From positions 1 to 64,000 of the forward strand of contig JAFQWA010000030.1 of assembly GCA_017407705.1 (NCBI GenBank): a stretch of DNA of 64,000 bases, in the 5' to 3' direction. Positions 19,523 to 27,316 of this stretch are shown here, piece after piece. Positions within the stretch are counted from its first letter, which is position 1, and the number at the start of each line of letters is the position of its first letter. The notes beneath the pieces were generated by a model. It searched no databases, had not been told where the DNA came from, and was given only the letters and a program-made list of their open reading frames with translations. Both the position numbers and the translations under genes were made by a program. This stretch comes from Clostridia bacterium (GTDB lineage: Bacteria > Bacillota > Clostridia > Oscillospirales > Acutalibacteraceae).

Positions 19523-20145
19523 TACGCATATACCTCCTCAAGTTTTGCCACAGCGCCTTTAACGATTACCAATGTATCTGCATTGATGATGTCGTAAGCG
19601 TTGATGGTGTTTGTCTGAGCAGTTTTAACGCCGGGGATGTTTGCTGCGCTCTTTACTGCAACAGTGTTGTTATCTTCCAAAATGATGAGGGCCTTTTTAC
19701 CGGCACCTACTGCTTTAAGCATTTCAGCGATAGTCTTTGTCTTGTACTCAGTGATGTTCATAGCGTCAAGAACGATCAAAGCGCTGTTAAGAACTTTGTC
19801 TGACAGAGCAGATTTGATAGCCAACTGACGAACCTTCTTGTTGAGTGAAAGACGATAGTCACGGGGCTTCGGAGCGAAGACAATACCGCCGTGTGTCCAC
19901 TGGGGAGCACGAGTTGAACCCTGTCTTGCATGACCTGTACCCTTCTGTCTCCAAGGCTTTTTACCGCCGCCGGAAACTTCCGCACGTGTCAATGCTGACT
20001 GTGTACCCTGGCGTTGGTTAGCTAAATAGTTAACAACTGCCATATGCATAACCGCTTTATTAGGCTCGATACCGAAAACAGCATCGCTGAGTGTAATATC
20101 GGAAACCTTAAGTCCGGCCATATCTACAACTGCTACATTAGGCAT
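19522..20145 (-). CDS. rplD: Large-subunit ribosomal protein L4
   Basis: 207 residues. The tunnel loop (RQGTQSALTRAEVSGGGKKP, WRQKGTGHARQGSTRAPQW) and globular domain are complete. L4 lines the exit tunnel. In gamma-proteobacteria it represses the S10 operon through its leader; whether it does so here is unknown, but a structured leader exists. Confidence 0.97.
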   Translation of the reverse strand: MPNVAVVDMAGLKVSDITLSDAVFGIEPNKAVMHMAVVNYLANQRQGTQSALTRAEVSGGGKKPWRQKGTGHARQGSTRAPQWTHGGIVFAPKPRDYRLSLNKKVRQLAIKSALSDKVLNSALIVLDAMNITEYKTKTIAEMLKAVGAGKKALIILEDNNTVAVKSAANIPGVKTAQTNTINAYDIINADTLVIVKGAVAKLEEVYA

Positions 20146-20163
20146 ATTTCTACTCTCCTTCCC

Positions 20164-20796
20164 TTACGCTTTAACCGAATCAGCGATCATAATGATACCG
20201 CCTTTAGGACCCGGGATAGCGCCTTTGATTGCAATAATGTTATTTTCGTTGTCAACTCTGACAACAGCAAGATTCTGAACTGTTACTCGCTCAGCACCAA
20301 GGTGACCTGCTAATTTCTTACCCTTAAATACTCTTGAGGGAGATGAACAAGCACCCAAAGAACCTGCATGTCTGTGAACAGGGCCTGTACCGTGAGATTC
20401 CTTCAAACGGCTGAAGTTCCAACGCTTAATAGCGCCTGCAGTTCCTTTACCTTTGCTGGTACCTACTACGTCAACCTTGTCGCCCTCTGCGAAGATTTCT
20501 GCTTTGATGATATCGCCTACATTATATGTGTCGATATTCTCAAGTCTGAACTCTCTGAGAACTTTCTTAGGAGCAACGTCGCCTTTTGCGAAGTGTCCTT
20601 TCATGGGTTTGTTGACCTTGCTTGCTTTCAGATCGCCAAAACCGATCTGGATTGCCTGATAACCGTCATTCTCAACGGTCTTCTTCTGAGAAACAACACA
20701 GGGGCCTGCTTCAACAACAGTAACAGGAATGATGTTTCCCTTCTCGTCAAAAAGCTGAGTCATACCAAGCTTTTTGCCAATGATTGCTTTTTGCAT
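20164..20796 (-). CDS. rplC: Large-subunit ribosomal protein L3
   Basis: 210 residues from the ATG at 20794-20796 ([20 protein letters not shown]) after AGGAGGAAAAAA. The signature [20 protein letters not shown] is the loop that approaches the peptidyl-transferase centre. The frame is open further upstream but that part is non-coding leader. Confidence 0.97.
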   Translation of the reverse strand: MQKAIIGKKLGMTQLFDEKGNIIPVTVVEAGPCVVSQKKTVENDGYQAIQIGFGDLKASKVNKPMKGHFAKGDVAPKKVLREFRLENIDTYNVGDIIKAEIFAEGDKVDVVGTSKGKGTAGAIKRWNFSRLKESHGTGPVHRHAGSLGACSSPSRVFKGKKLAGHLGAERVTVQNLAVVRVDNENNIIAIKGAIPGPKGGIIMIADSVKA

Positions 20797-20863
20797 TTGT
20801 TTTTTCCTCCTTATGGTTATTGGTTGGCATTTCACCAACATGACCTTGTAGCGCTACATCTTA

Positions 20864-21172
20864 TTAAAGGTTAATTTCGATGTCAACGCCGGCAGGTAAT
20901 TCAAGGCCTGTTAAAGCCTCTACTGTTTTGTTTGACGGACGGAGAATGTCGATCAATCTCTTATGAGTTCTTGTTTCGAACTGCTCACGGCTGTCCTTAT
21001 ACTTATGAACAGCACGGAGGATTGTAACAACCTCACGCTCGGTGGGTAACGGGATAGGACCCGATACTCTAGCGCCTGTGCGCTTTGCGGTCTCCACGAT
21101 CTTTTCAGCTGACTGATCAACTAAAACGTGGTCGTAACCTTTGATTCTGATTCTGATTTTTTCCTTTGCCAT
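20864..21172 (-). CDS. rpsJ: Small-subunit ribosomal protein S10, first gene of the superoperon
   Basis: 102 residues, the standard length, from the ATG at 21170-21172 ([20 protein letters not shown]). Signature: [21 protein letters not shown] longer open frame (to 21304) is leader sequence. S10 belongs to the 30S head and doubles as the NusE antitermination factor. The GGAGG site is about 10 nt upstream. Confidence 0.97.
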   Translation of the reverse strand: MAKEKIRIRIKGYDHVLVDQSAEKIVETAKRTGARVSGPIPLPTEREVVTILRAVHKYKDSREQFETRTHKRLIDILRPSNKTVEALTGLELPAGVDIEINL

Positions 21173-21476
21173 TTGTGCTTTCGCCTCCTGATAAATTTCA
21201 TAGGCGGGCATCTGCAACGTCGCCTCACCCTTTGCCGGGTGTTTCATGCCTTTACAACATAAAACCGGATTAAACACGCACCGTGTAATCCGGGATTGGC
21301 ACATTGCTCCACAGTCACCCTATTCACAAAACCTGATTGTTCTGTAATGAAGATGTAGTGGCAATACTGATTCGCAGTATAAATCGCCCGGTTTAAAATC
21401 GGACATACTCAGCAGAAATTTCCCACTTCGAGAGTGGCCACCTCCTGCGTCATCGCATGCTTGCGCTTTTTCGCGC
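21173..21476 (-). promoter_or_regulatory. Structured 5' leader of the S10 operon
   Basis: About 300 nt between the promoter and rpsJ hold several hairpins: CGCA/TGCG (21454-21465), CCACT/AGTGG (21423-21437), a strong CCGGATTA/TAATCCGG stem (21265-21293) followed on the minus strand by TTTTATG, and CACCC/GGGTG (21226-21241). The third is terminator-like and could act as an attenuator. Such long leaders are usual places for r-protein feedback control. The ligand is not identifiable by eye. Confidence 0.6.
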
Positions 21477-21482
21477 CCTAAT

Positions 21483-21511
21483 AGAATAACATACTATTTT
21501 GCAAATTGCAA
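21483..21511 (-). promoter_or_regulatory. Promoter of the ribosomal superoperon
   Basis: On the minus strand, TTGCAA (21506-21511) and TATTCT (21483-21488) lie exactly 17 nt apart, within an A/T-rich upstream tract that may serve as an UP element. The predicted start is near 21476. I saw no other strong promoter before rpsJ. Confidence 0.75.
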
Positions 21512-21665
21512 GTGTTTTTTTCATATTTTTTAAAAAATTTTTACAGTAATAAATGCGCCCTGATATATAGCGTTTTTCTGCTTTTTTACATCTATATATA
21601 GGTATGATATATGCCGCTATCCTTACATATAAATTAGTAAAATCAACAAATTGCGGGGTTTTGCT

Positions 21666-22976
21666 ATGTTAGGGCAGATAAATGAGTTTATATGGGGCAG
21701 TGTTTTACTGACGCTGATGCTGATTGTGGGGCTGCTGCTTACATTTAAAACACGCTTTTTGCAGTTTACCCATATAGGCAGAATGTTTAAGGAAACTGTG
21801 GGACAGCTGTTTTGCAAAAGCAACCACAAAAACGGTGTGTCGCCCTTTGAAGCCATGTCAACGGCGCTGTCGGGAACTATGGGCACAGGCAATATCGTGG
21901 GAGTGGGTGCTGCATTAGTATTAGGCGGTGCAGGGGCACTGTTTTGGATGGTGATATCAGCTTTTTTGTGTATGATACTGAAATTTAGTGAGGTTGCCCT
22001 TTCAGTACAGTTTCGTGAAAAGGACTGTAGTGGACAGTGGCAGGGCGGACCTATGTACTACATTAAAAACGGGCTGCCGAAATTATACCCCTTAGCCACC
22101 GTCTTTTGTGTTGCCACCTTACTTGCATCCTTTGGTATAGGCAACGCAGCGCAGGTCGGCGCTATGACTGCCTCACTGCAAGACACCTTTAGCATCTCCC
22201 CTATTATAATAGGTATAGCAACAGCGCTGACTACCGCTCTGGTAATATTCGGCGGCGTTAAACGAATCACCGGCTTTACCGCTAAACTGGTCCCCTTTAT
22301 GACCGCGTTTTATTTTATCGGCGCAGTTTATGTGCTAATCAGAAACCGCTCTATGCTTATACCTGCACTGTATGAAGTGCTAACCGATGCTTTTGACTTT
22401 AGCAGTGTGTCTGCAGGGGTTTTGGGATTTGGGGTATCACGCTCATTAAGGTACGGTGTATCCCGTGGGGTGTTTACCAACGAAGCGGGAATGGGCAGTG
22501 CGCCTATTGTTCACGCAACCGCAAATAATACCCCAACAGCACAAGGCTATTGGGGTATGTTTGAGGTTTTTCTTGATACAGTTGTAATGTGTACTTTAAC
22601 GGGGCTGGTGATTCTAACCTCGGGGGTTTTAAACTCCTGCCCAAAATCAGGACTTAATCTCACCGCCGATGCCTTCTCCACCGTATTCGGCAAACTTGGC
22701 GGCGTGTTTGTTTGCATATCCGTAGTGCTGTTTGCCTTCGGCGCCATAATCGGGTGGAGCTACTACGGTCTCTCCTGCTGCCGGTTTTTATTCAAGTCCT
22801 CTTTAAGCGGTACATTATATAAAATAATGTTTTGTATAGCTATTGTAATATCCTCAGTGTTTTCGGCAGATATAATATTTGAGCTATCCGATACGCTCAA
22901 CGCCTTTATGGCACTGCCTAATCTTATCGCCTTAATATTCTTAAGCCCTGAGCTTATACATATAATAAAGCGCTAA
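21666..22976 (+). CDS. Alanine/amino acid:cation symporter, AGCS family
   Basis: 436 residues from the ATG at 21666. A TTG five codons upstream is possible, but neither start has a strong ribosome site. About ten membrane helices. The family motifs are clear: ALSGTMGTGNIVGVGAALVL, GQWQGGPMYYIKNGL and GVSRGVFTNEAGMGSAPIVH. AGCS carriers take up alanine or glycine with Na+ (or H+). It is divergent from the ribosomal operon and convergent with the DHHW gene; the two stop codons overlap. Confidence 0.93.
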   Translation: MLGQINEFIWGSVLLTLMLIVGLLLTFKTRFLQFTHIGRMFKETVGQLFCKSNHKNGVSPFEAMSTALSGTMGTGNIVGVGAALVLGGAGALFWMVISAFLCMILKFSEVALSVQFREKDCSGQWQGGPMYYIKNGLPKLYPLATVFCVATLLASFGIGNAAQVGAMTASLQDTFSISPIIIGIATALTTALVIFGGVKRITGFTAKLVPFMTAFYFIGAVYVLIRNRSMLIPALYEVLTDAFDFSSVSAGVLGFGVSRSLRYGVSRGVFTNEAGMGSAPIVHATANNTPTAQGYWGMFEVFLDTVVMCTLTGLVILTSGVLNSCPKSGLNLTADAFSTVFGKLGGVFVCISVVLFAFGAIIGWSYYGLSCCRFLFKSSLSGTLYKIMFCIAIVISSVFSADIIFELSDTLNAFMALPNLIALIFLSPELIHIIKR

Positions 22977-24340
22977 CCTATAATATCCACAATATCCGAT
23001 ACCAGCATCTTACTTCTTGTGGCAGATATGTTGTTTATAAACAAAACGTCCTGCACCTTATGCTTAGTTACAAAGTCGTTTATCTTGGTGTTGTAATAAC
23101 GGTAATCTATAACGTGGACAGTCTGATAATGGTTAGTAAGAAACGGCACAAAAGCGTTACCGAAGGATTCCTTTACCACTAAGCAGGAGCTACCGTCGGT
23201 AATATCACTGTTGTGGATAACGGAATAGGGATTGTCACCGCCTATAAAGGTAAGATATTTATAAGAAGCGGAGGACTTAGTCACATCAGAGATAATAGGC
23301 CAACTAAAGCTACCGCCACTCTTGTTGGTTATGGTCATTTTTGCGTTTTTACTGGGCAGGTAGGCAGTTACCGTATCGGGATTTTTACCAAGCGCTGCAT
23401 TTTTACCGGTATCGGTGTAGAAGGAGCCTAAAAATCCGTCGTAATCAACGGTATCGTAATTTAAAATAGGCGTTACTTCTTTACCTGCGACTATCATAAA
23501 CTGCTCATAGGCATAATAAGCGCCCAGTGCCGTCCAATGATGGTCGGTGTTGAAATAGATGTACTCATTACGGTGGTTTAACATAGTATCGTAAATATCC
23601 ACTACATTGATACTGGTGTTAAGGCGGCTATACATATAATCAATAGCCTTTTTCTGGTCGGAGCTGTTAACACTCTTTTTAATGCTGTCATCCAGTGTGA
23701 TGCCGATACTGGTGGGTACCACCATTTCATAAAGCTTTGCCTTGCCGTTAAGCTGGGCGGAAAGCTTGTTAAGTGCGTTGGTGTAACGGTCAGCCTCAGT
23801 GCGGTTAAAGTTGTAATACTCATAGCCGGTGTTTCCTGCCACCAGCACAGCGCCTAAGTTTTGCGTTTTAATAGGCGGATCGGTCATTACCTCACCCTTC
23901 TGAGTAGCGGACTGAGTGGTGGTCATTGCGGATGTGGTTGCCTCTGTAATCGGTGCTGTGGTAGTCGCCTCAGTAGAGGGCAACACGGGCAGAGTAGGTC
24001 GCTCGTTGACTTCGGGAATATCATCAGACTCCTCTAACTCACCGTGGACCTGATTGATTGAAATTCCGTAATACTGCTTTACTTGAGCGTTGCCGCTGAT
24101 CCACTGTTCCCTGAATGGGAAGGTATCGGAAAACCAGGTGTCGATATTTCTGAAATAACTGCCGTCAAAAAGGGCGGCAAAGCTAAACGCAGGAAATTTT
24201 GCCAGTTCACGTTTTTCCGAGTCGGAAAAAGTAGGGCGTAAGGGAAGTATAAATCCGCAAACGGTAAGTGTAAGGCAAAGCAACAAGGATATGATGATCT
24301 GAAACAAGTCAGACCTGACTTTTAATTTTTTTATGCTCAT
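22973..24340 (-). CDS. DHHW-family protein (AlgX/AlgJ-like O-acetylation partner)
   Basis: 455 residues. An N-terminal membrane anchor (residues 13-35), a Thr-rich linker at 120-150 (TEATTTAP, TTTQSATQ), then an SGNH-like domain with the signature DHHW at 266-269. In alginate-type systems this protein works outside the membrane with an MBOAT protein to transfer acetyl groups to an exopolysaccharide or wall polymer. It lies 13 nt after the MBOAT gene, clearly one operon. No polymer biosynthesis genes are adjacent, so the substrate is unknown. Confidence 0.9.
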   Translation of the reverse strand: MSIKKLKVRSDLFQIIISLLLCLTLTVCGFILPLRPTFSDSEKRELAKFPAFSFAALFDGSYFRNIDTWFSDTFPFREQWISGNAQVKQYYGISINQVHGELEESDDIPEVNERPTLPVLPSTEATTTAPITEATTSAMTTTQSATQKGEVMTDPPIKTQNLGAVLVAGNTGYEYYNFNRTEADRYTNALNKLSAQLNGKAKLYEMVVPTSIGITLDDSIKKSVNSSDQKKAIDYMYSRLNTSINVVDIYDTMLNHRNEYIYFNTDHHWTALGAYYAYEQFMIVAGKEVTPILNYDTVDYDGFLGSFYTDTGKNAALGKNPDTVTAYLPSKNAKMTITNKSGGSFSWPIISDVTKSSASYKYLTFIGGDNPYSVIHNSDITDGSSCLVVKESFGNAFVPFLTNHYQTVHVIDYRYYNTKINDFVTKHKVQDVLFINNISATRSKMLVSDIVDIIG

Positions 24341-24353
24341 TCTTTACACCACC

Positions 24354-25805
24354 TTAAAACTGGAAATACAAGAAGGGATTGTAGCTGTTTCCTACCAGAG
24401 CCATGGTGGAGAGCAACAATAAAACTATGGGAACGATAATGCGTAACGGCACGTACAAGCACATAACTGCCTTGTGCTTGTGGGCTGCATCACTAAGCTT
24501 TGTGCCGATCGCTTTAGCTGCGGGAGTAACCGCCAATATAGCTGCAGCAAAGAAGAATAAGTAGCTGGTAAGGGTGGATGTGGTCTCGAAGTCGATAATG
24601 GCATTACCGCTAAGGCCAAACATTCCCGACAGCACGCTGCCGATAACCGACATATTATCAAAGCGGAACAGTATCCAGCCGAAATAAACTACCAAGAGCA
24701 AATAAATGTTGGACAGCACCGGTACCTTCTGGCAGAATTTACGTAAAAACAGTTTTTCTATGAAAATGAATACAAAGAAATAAAGTCCCCACAAAACAAA
24801 GTTCCAGCTTGCACCGTGCCACAATCCGGTCAGTGCCCAGACTACAAACAGATTAAAATATGTGCGGACATTACCCTTACGGTTGCCACCTAAGGGAATA
24901 TACACGTAGTCCCTGAAAAAGCTGCCCAAGGAAATATGCCAACGACGCCAGAACTCAGTGACTGAACGGGATACGTAAGGATAATCAAAGTTCTCTTTAT
25001 AATGTAAGCCCACCATCATACCCATACCGATAGCCATATCGGAATAGGCAGAAAAGTCAAGGTATATCTGCAGAGAATACATCAAGACGCCCACCCACAA
25101 AGCAGTAATTGAGCGACTTGAAATAGTGCTGATAGCCTCTGCCACTGCAGTACCGTCAGCCACCAACAGAGTATCTGCCAACATACCGCAGGTATTGGCA
25201 AGCAGTGCCTTTTTTGCAAGACCAACGGTGAAACGGATAATACCGTCACTTATCTCGGTTACGTTTACTTTACGGCAAAGCAGCTCGTTTTCAACGTCAC
25301 GGTATCTGACGATAGGACCTGCGATACACTGATGAAACAAGCTTGCATACAGCAAAACTATATGATATTTATGCTGTGCTTTGACGTCGCCACGATAAAC
25401 GTCTATAACATAGGATAACAGCTGGAAGGTGTAAAAGGATATACCAATAGGCAAAGCAATAGCGGGGATAACCTCAGGAAATCCCGAAACCGCTTTAAGT
25501 CCCGATAAGAAAAACATACCGTATTTGAATACGGCGATAAGTCCTAAGTTGACAATACAGGCAAGCACTAAAAATATCCGCTTTGCAGCTTTGGATTTGC
25601 TCCACTGTATAAGCAAGGCAAACAGCCAGTCGGCAAAGGACATAAACAACAGCAGCAACACATACTTAGGTTCACCCCAAGTATAGAAAATCAGGGAGAA
25701 TAAAAGCAATACGCCGTTTTTTTGTTGCGTTGTACGTGCTAACATATAAAATATTAAGCAAATAGGAAAAAACGCGTATAGAAACAGTAAACTGGAAAAA
25801 ACCAT
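24354..25805 (-). CDS. MBOAT O-acyltransferase (AlgI/DltB-like)
   Basis: 483 residues with about eleven membrane helices. The two MBOAT histidines are at 290 (EFWRRWHISLGSFFRDY) and 330 (GLWHGASWNF). It is expected to move an acyl group, usually acetyl, from a cytosolic donor across the membrane to the DHHW partner encoded just downstream. Homologues include AlgI (alginate), PatA (peptidoglycan) and DltB (teichoic acid D-alanylation); the absence of dltA/C/D argues against the last. A strong promoter precedes it. Confidence 0.93.
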   Translation of the reverse strand: MVFSSLLFLYAFFPICLIFYMLARTTQQKNGVLLLFSLIFYTWGEPKYVLLLLFMSFADWLFALLIQWSKSKAAKRIFLVLACIVNLGLIAVFKYGMFFLSGLKAVSGFPEVIPAIALPIGISFYTFQLLSYVIDVYRGDVKAQHKYHIVLLYASLFHQCIAGPIVRYRDVENELLCRKVNVTEISDGIIRFTVGLAKKALLANTCGMLADTLLVADGTAVAEAISTISSRSITALWVGVLMYSLQIYLDFSAYSDMAIGMGMMVGLHYKENFDYPYVSRSVTEFWRRWHISLGSFFRDYVYIPLGGNRKGNVRTYFNLFVVWALTGLWHGASWNFVLWGLYFFVFIFIEKLFLRKFCQKVPVLSNIYLLLVVYFGWILFRFDNMSVIGSVLSGMFGLSGNAIIDFETTSTLTSYLFFFAAAILAVTPAAKAIGTKLSDAAHKHKAVMCLYVPLRIIVPIVLLLLSTMALVGNSYNPFLYFQF

Positions 25806-25840
25806 TTGAAAATCTCCCTTTATTTTTTAAGTCTTATTAT

Positions 25841-25869
25841 ATTATCTAACAAACAAAGAGGATTGTCAA
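25841..25869 (-). promoter_or_regulatory. Promoter of the MBOAT-DHHW operon
   Basis: TTGACA (25864-25869) and GATAAT (25841-25846) on the minus strand with a 17-nt spacer, a near-perfect sigma-A promoter. A GGGAG ribosome site and the ATG follow within 40 nt. Confidence 0.85.
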
Positions 25870-25955
25870 TTGCAAACCCGTCGTTTTTTGAGGAAATTTT
25901 TTATTTTTTGTAAAATGGCAGAGAATTGTGAGAGGCACTTGCAGGTGGGTATTCC

Positions 25956-26000
25956 TTTTTTCACTCACGCCGCTTTTGCGACTCTTTACTTTATGCGAAA
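25956..26000. repeat. Copy 1 of a dispersed CTCACGCCGC-type repeat
   Basis: TTTTTTCACTCACGCCGCTT, then CTTTACTTTATGCGAA, closely matching 61426-61472. A shorter match lies at 38785-38803. There is no gene in 25870-26021 apart from this repeat and the terminator next to it. Confidence 0.55.
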
Positions 26001-26001
26001 A

Positions 26002-26022
26002 AAGAAGGCTTTAAGCCTTCTT
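26002..26022 (-). terminator. Terminator of spoVAE
   Basis: AAGAAGGCTT pairs with AAGCCTTCTT and on the minus strand continues into TTTTTTCGC. It begins within the last codon position of the gene. Confidence 0.8.
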
Positions 26023-26378
26023 TACGATTGATCCTTTGACTTGGCGATCAGTGCCATTATATAAGAAAAAACTATGGCGGCACATATTCCGCCGGATGCG
26101 GCTGTGAGTCCGCCGGTGAATATTCCCGAAACACCCGTCGCCTGCACCGCTTGTTTTACTCCGTTTGCCAATAGATACCCAAATCCCGTAAGGGGCACCG
26201 ATGCTCCCGCTCCTGCAAACTTTATCAGCGGCTCATAAACTCCTATGGCAGTAAGGAACACACCTGCCACCACGTATCCCACCAGTATTCTTGCAGGGGT
26301 AAGCTTTGTGTAGTCTATAAGCAGTTGTCCTACAACACAAAATAAACCGCCTATTAAAAACGCCCATATATATTGCAT
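26022..26378 (-). CDS. spoVAE: Stage V sporulation protein AE (SpoVAEb-type)
   Basis: 118 residues from the ATG at 26376-26378 (MQYIWAFLIGGLFCVVGQLL). Four hydrophobic helices and the family motif FAGAGASVPLTGFGYLLANG, typical of the short SpoVAE. It belongs to the inner-membrane channel that moves dipicolinic acid into the forespore and out on germination. It is alone here: spoVAC and spoVAD are not next to it, unlike the usual operon. Forespore (sigma-G) expression is expected, but I could not place a convincing promoter. Confidence 0.88.
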   Translation of the reverse strand: MQYIWAFLIGGLFCVVGQLLIDYTKLTPARILVGYVVAGVFLTAIGVYEPLIKFAGAGASVPLTGFGYLLANGVKQAVQATGVSGIFTGGLTAASGGICAAIVFSYIMALIAKSKDQS

Positions 26379-26398
26379 AGCCTTAATCCTTTCTTCCA

Positions 26399-26438
26399 AA
26401 ATCAAGGCGAAGCTTAGGGGAAATAACTCCGCCTTGAT
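26399..26438 (-). terminator. Hairpin between the small ORF and spoVAE
   Basis: AATCAAGGCG pairs with CGCCTTGATT over a 20-nt loop. On the minus strand it is followed by TTTTGG, a weak terminator that would partly separate spoVAE from upstream transcripts. Confidence 0.5.
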
Positions 26439-26462
26439 TTTTGCGTGTCCCCACGCATCTTT

Positions 26463-26585
26463 TTAAAACCCTTTATCTGTCACGGTAATATTTTTATCAA
26501 AGCGGTTTAATTTATACATTATTTTTTTAGCAACAAGACAAGCCAAAGCATACAATATAAAAGAAGGAATGATACCACAAATCAT
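26463..26585 (-). CDS. Small hydrophobic protein, 40 residues
   Basis: A short frame read directly from the sequence, ATG at 26583-26585 to TAA at 26463-26465, starting MICGIIPSFILYALACLVAK and ending with a polar tail (RFDKNITVTDKGF). One membrane helix followed by a basic patch (KKIMYK) fits a real small membrane protein. The AAAAGG site is only 2-3 nt from the ATG, which weakens the call. It lies between the rex terminator and the spoVAE hairpin. Function unknown. Confidence 0.45.
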   Translation of the reverse strand: MICGIIPSFILYALACLVAKKIMYKLNRFDKNITVTDKGF

Positions 26586-26604
26586 TACCTTTTTAATATA
26601 AAAA

Positions 26605-26640
26605 ATCGGCAGGCACTGATTTAGTGTCTGCCGATGTTTT
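26605..26640 (-). terminator. Terminator of the acn-icd-rex operon
   Basis: ATCGGCAGGCACT / AGTGTCTGCCGAT stem right after the rex stop, with TTTTTTA following on the minus strand. Confidence 0.9.
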
Positions 26641-27278
26641 TATTTTTCAGATGCTTCCTTCACCTTGTAACAGAAGGTCATCAAGCTGTCGCTCAAATGA
26701 ACGTTTTCAACGGGAATATCCTTGTATTTCAGTCCCAGATCATAGTGGCTGAAATTCCAGAAGCCTTTTATTCCCAACCCCACCAACTGCTCTGCCACTT
26801 TGGGAGCGGCGTCACGGGGGATACATAAAATCGCCACGTCAGGTCGGTTCTCGCTGCAAAATTCCTCTAAGCCCGAAACGTGTCGTACAGGCAAACCGTT
26901 TATCATCTGACCGGTTACAGACTCCTTATTATCGAAAATGCCGATAAGGGAAAATCCACGCTTTTCAAATGACATCTGGGTAGCGATAGCCTTACCCAGG
27001 TTTCCTGCACCGATTATTATGGCTTTGAATTTTGAACTAAGTCCCAATATCATACCGATCTCGTTATGCAGCTGAGCAACGTTGTAGCCGTAACCCTGCT
27101 GACCGAAACCACCGAAGCAATTAAGGTCCTGACGGATCTGAGAAGCGGTCAACCCCATTTTATCCGACAGCTCACGGGATGATATTCTGACTATATTATT
27201 GTCCTTTAAATCACTTAAAAAACGATAATATCTGGGCAGCCTTTTTACAACCGACATAGATGCATCGTGTTTAGGCAT
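26640..27278 (-). CDS. rex: Redox-sensing transcriptional repressor Rex
   Basis: 212 residues. A winged-helix DNA-binding domain (about 14-75; ISSRELSDKMGLTASQIRQD) and a Rossmann NAD(H)-binding domain with IIIGAGNLGKA at 87-97. Rex represses at low NADH/NAD and leaves DNA when NADH accumulates. It lies 38 nt after icd on the same strand, with a terminator behind it, so it probably belongs to the acn-icd operon. That operon's promoter overlaps a Rex-box-like site (30492-30509), which would make Rex control its own expression. Confidence 0.96.
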   Translation of the reverse strand: MPKHDASMSVVKRLPRYYRFLSDLKDNNIVRISSRELSDKMGLTASQIRQDLNCFGGFGQQGYGYNVAQLHNEIGMILGLSSKFKAIIIGAGNLGKAIATQMSFEKRGFSLIGIFDNKESVTGQMINGLPVRHVSGLEEFCSENRPDVAILCIPRDAAPKVAEQLVGLGIKGFWNFSHYDLGLKYKDIPVENVHLSDSLMTFCYKVKEASEK

Positions 27279-27316
27279 ATTACAGACCGCCTTTCTTTTT
27301 TAAGTTTAAAATAAAA

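Noticed and set aside
22973..25805. dlt operon (D-alanylation of teichoic acid)
   Set aside because: The partner of the MBOAT protein is a DHHW protein, and dltA, dltC and dltD are missing.
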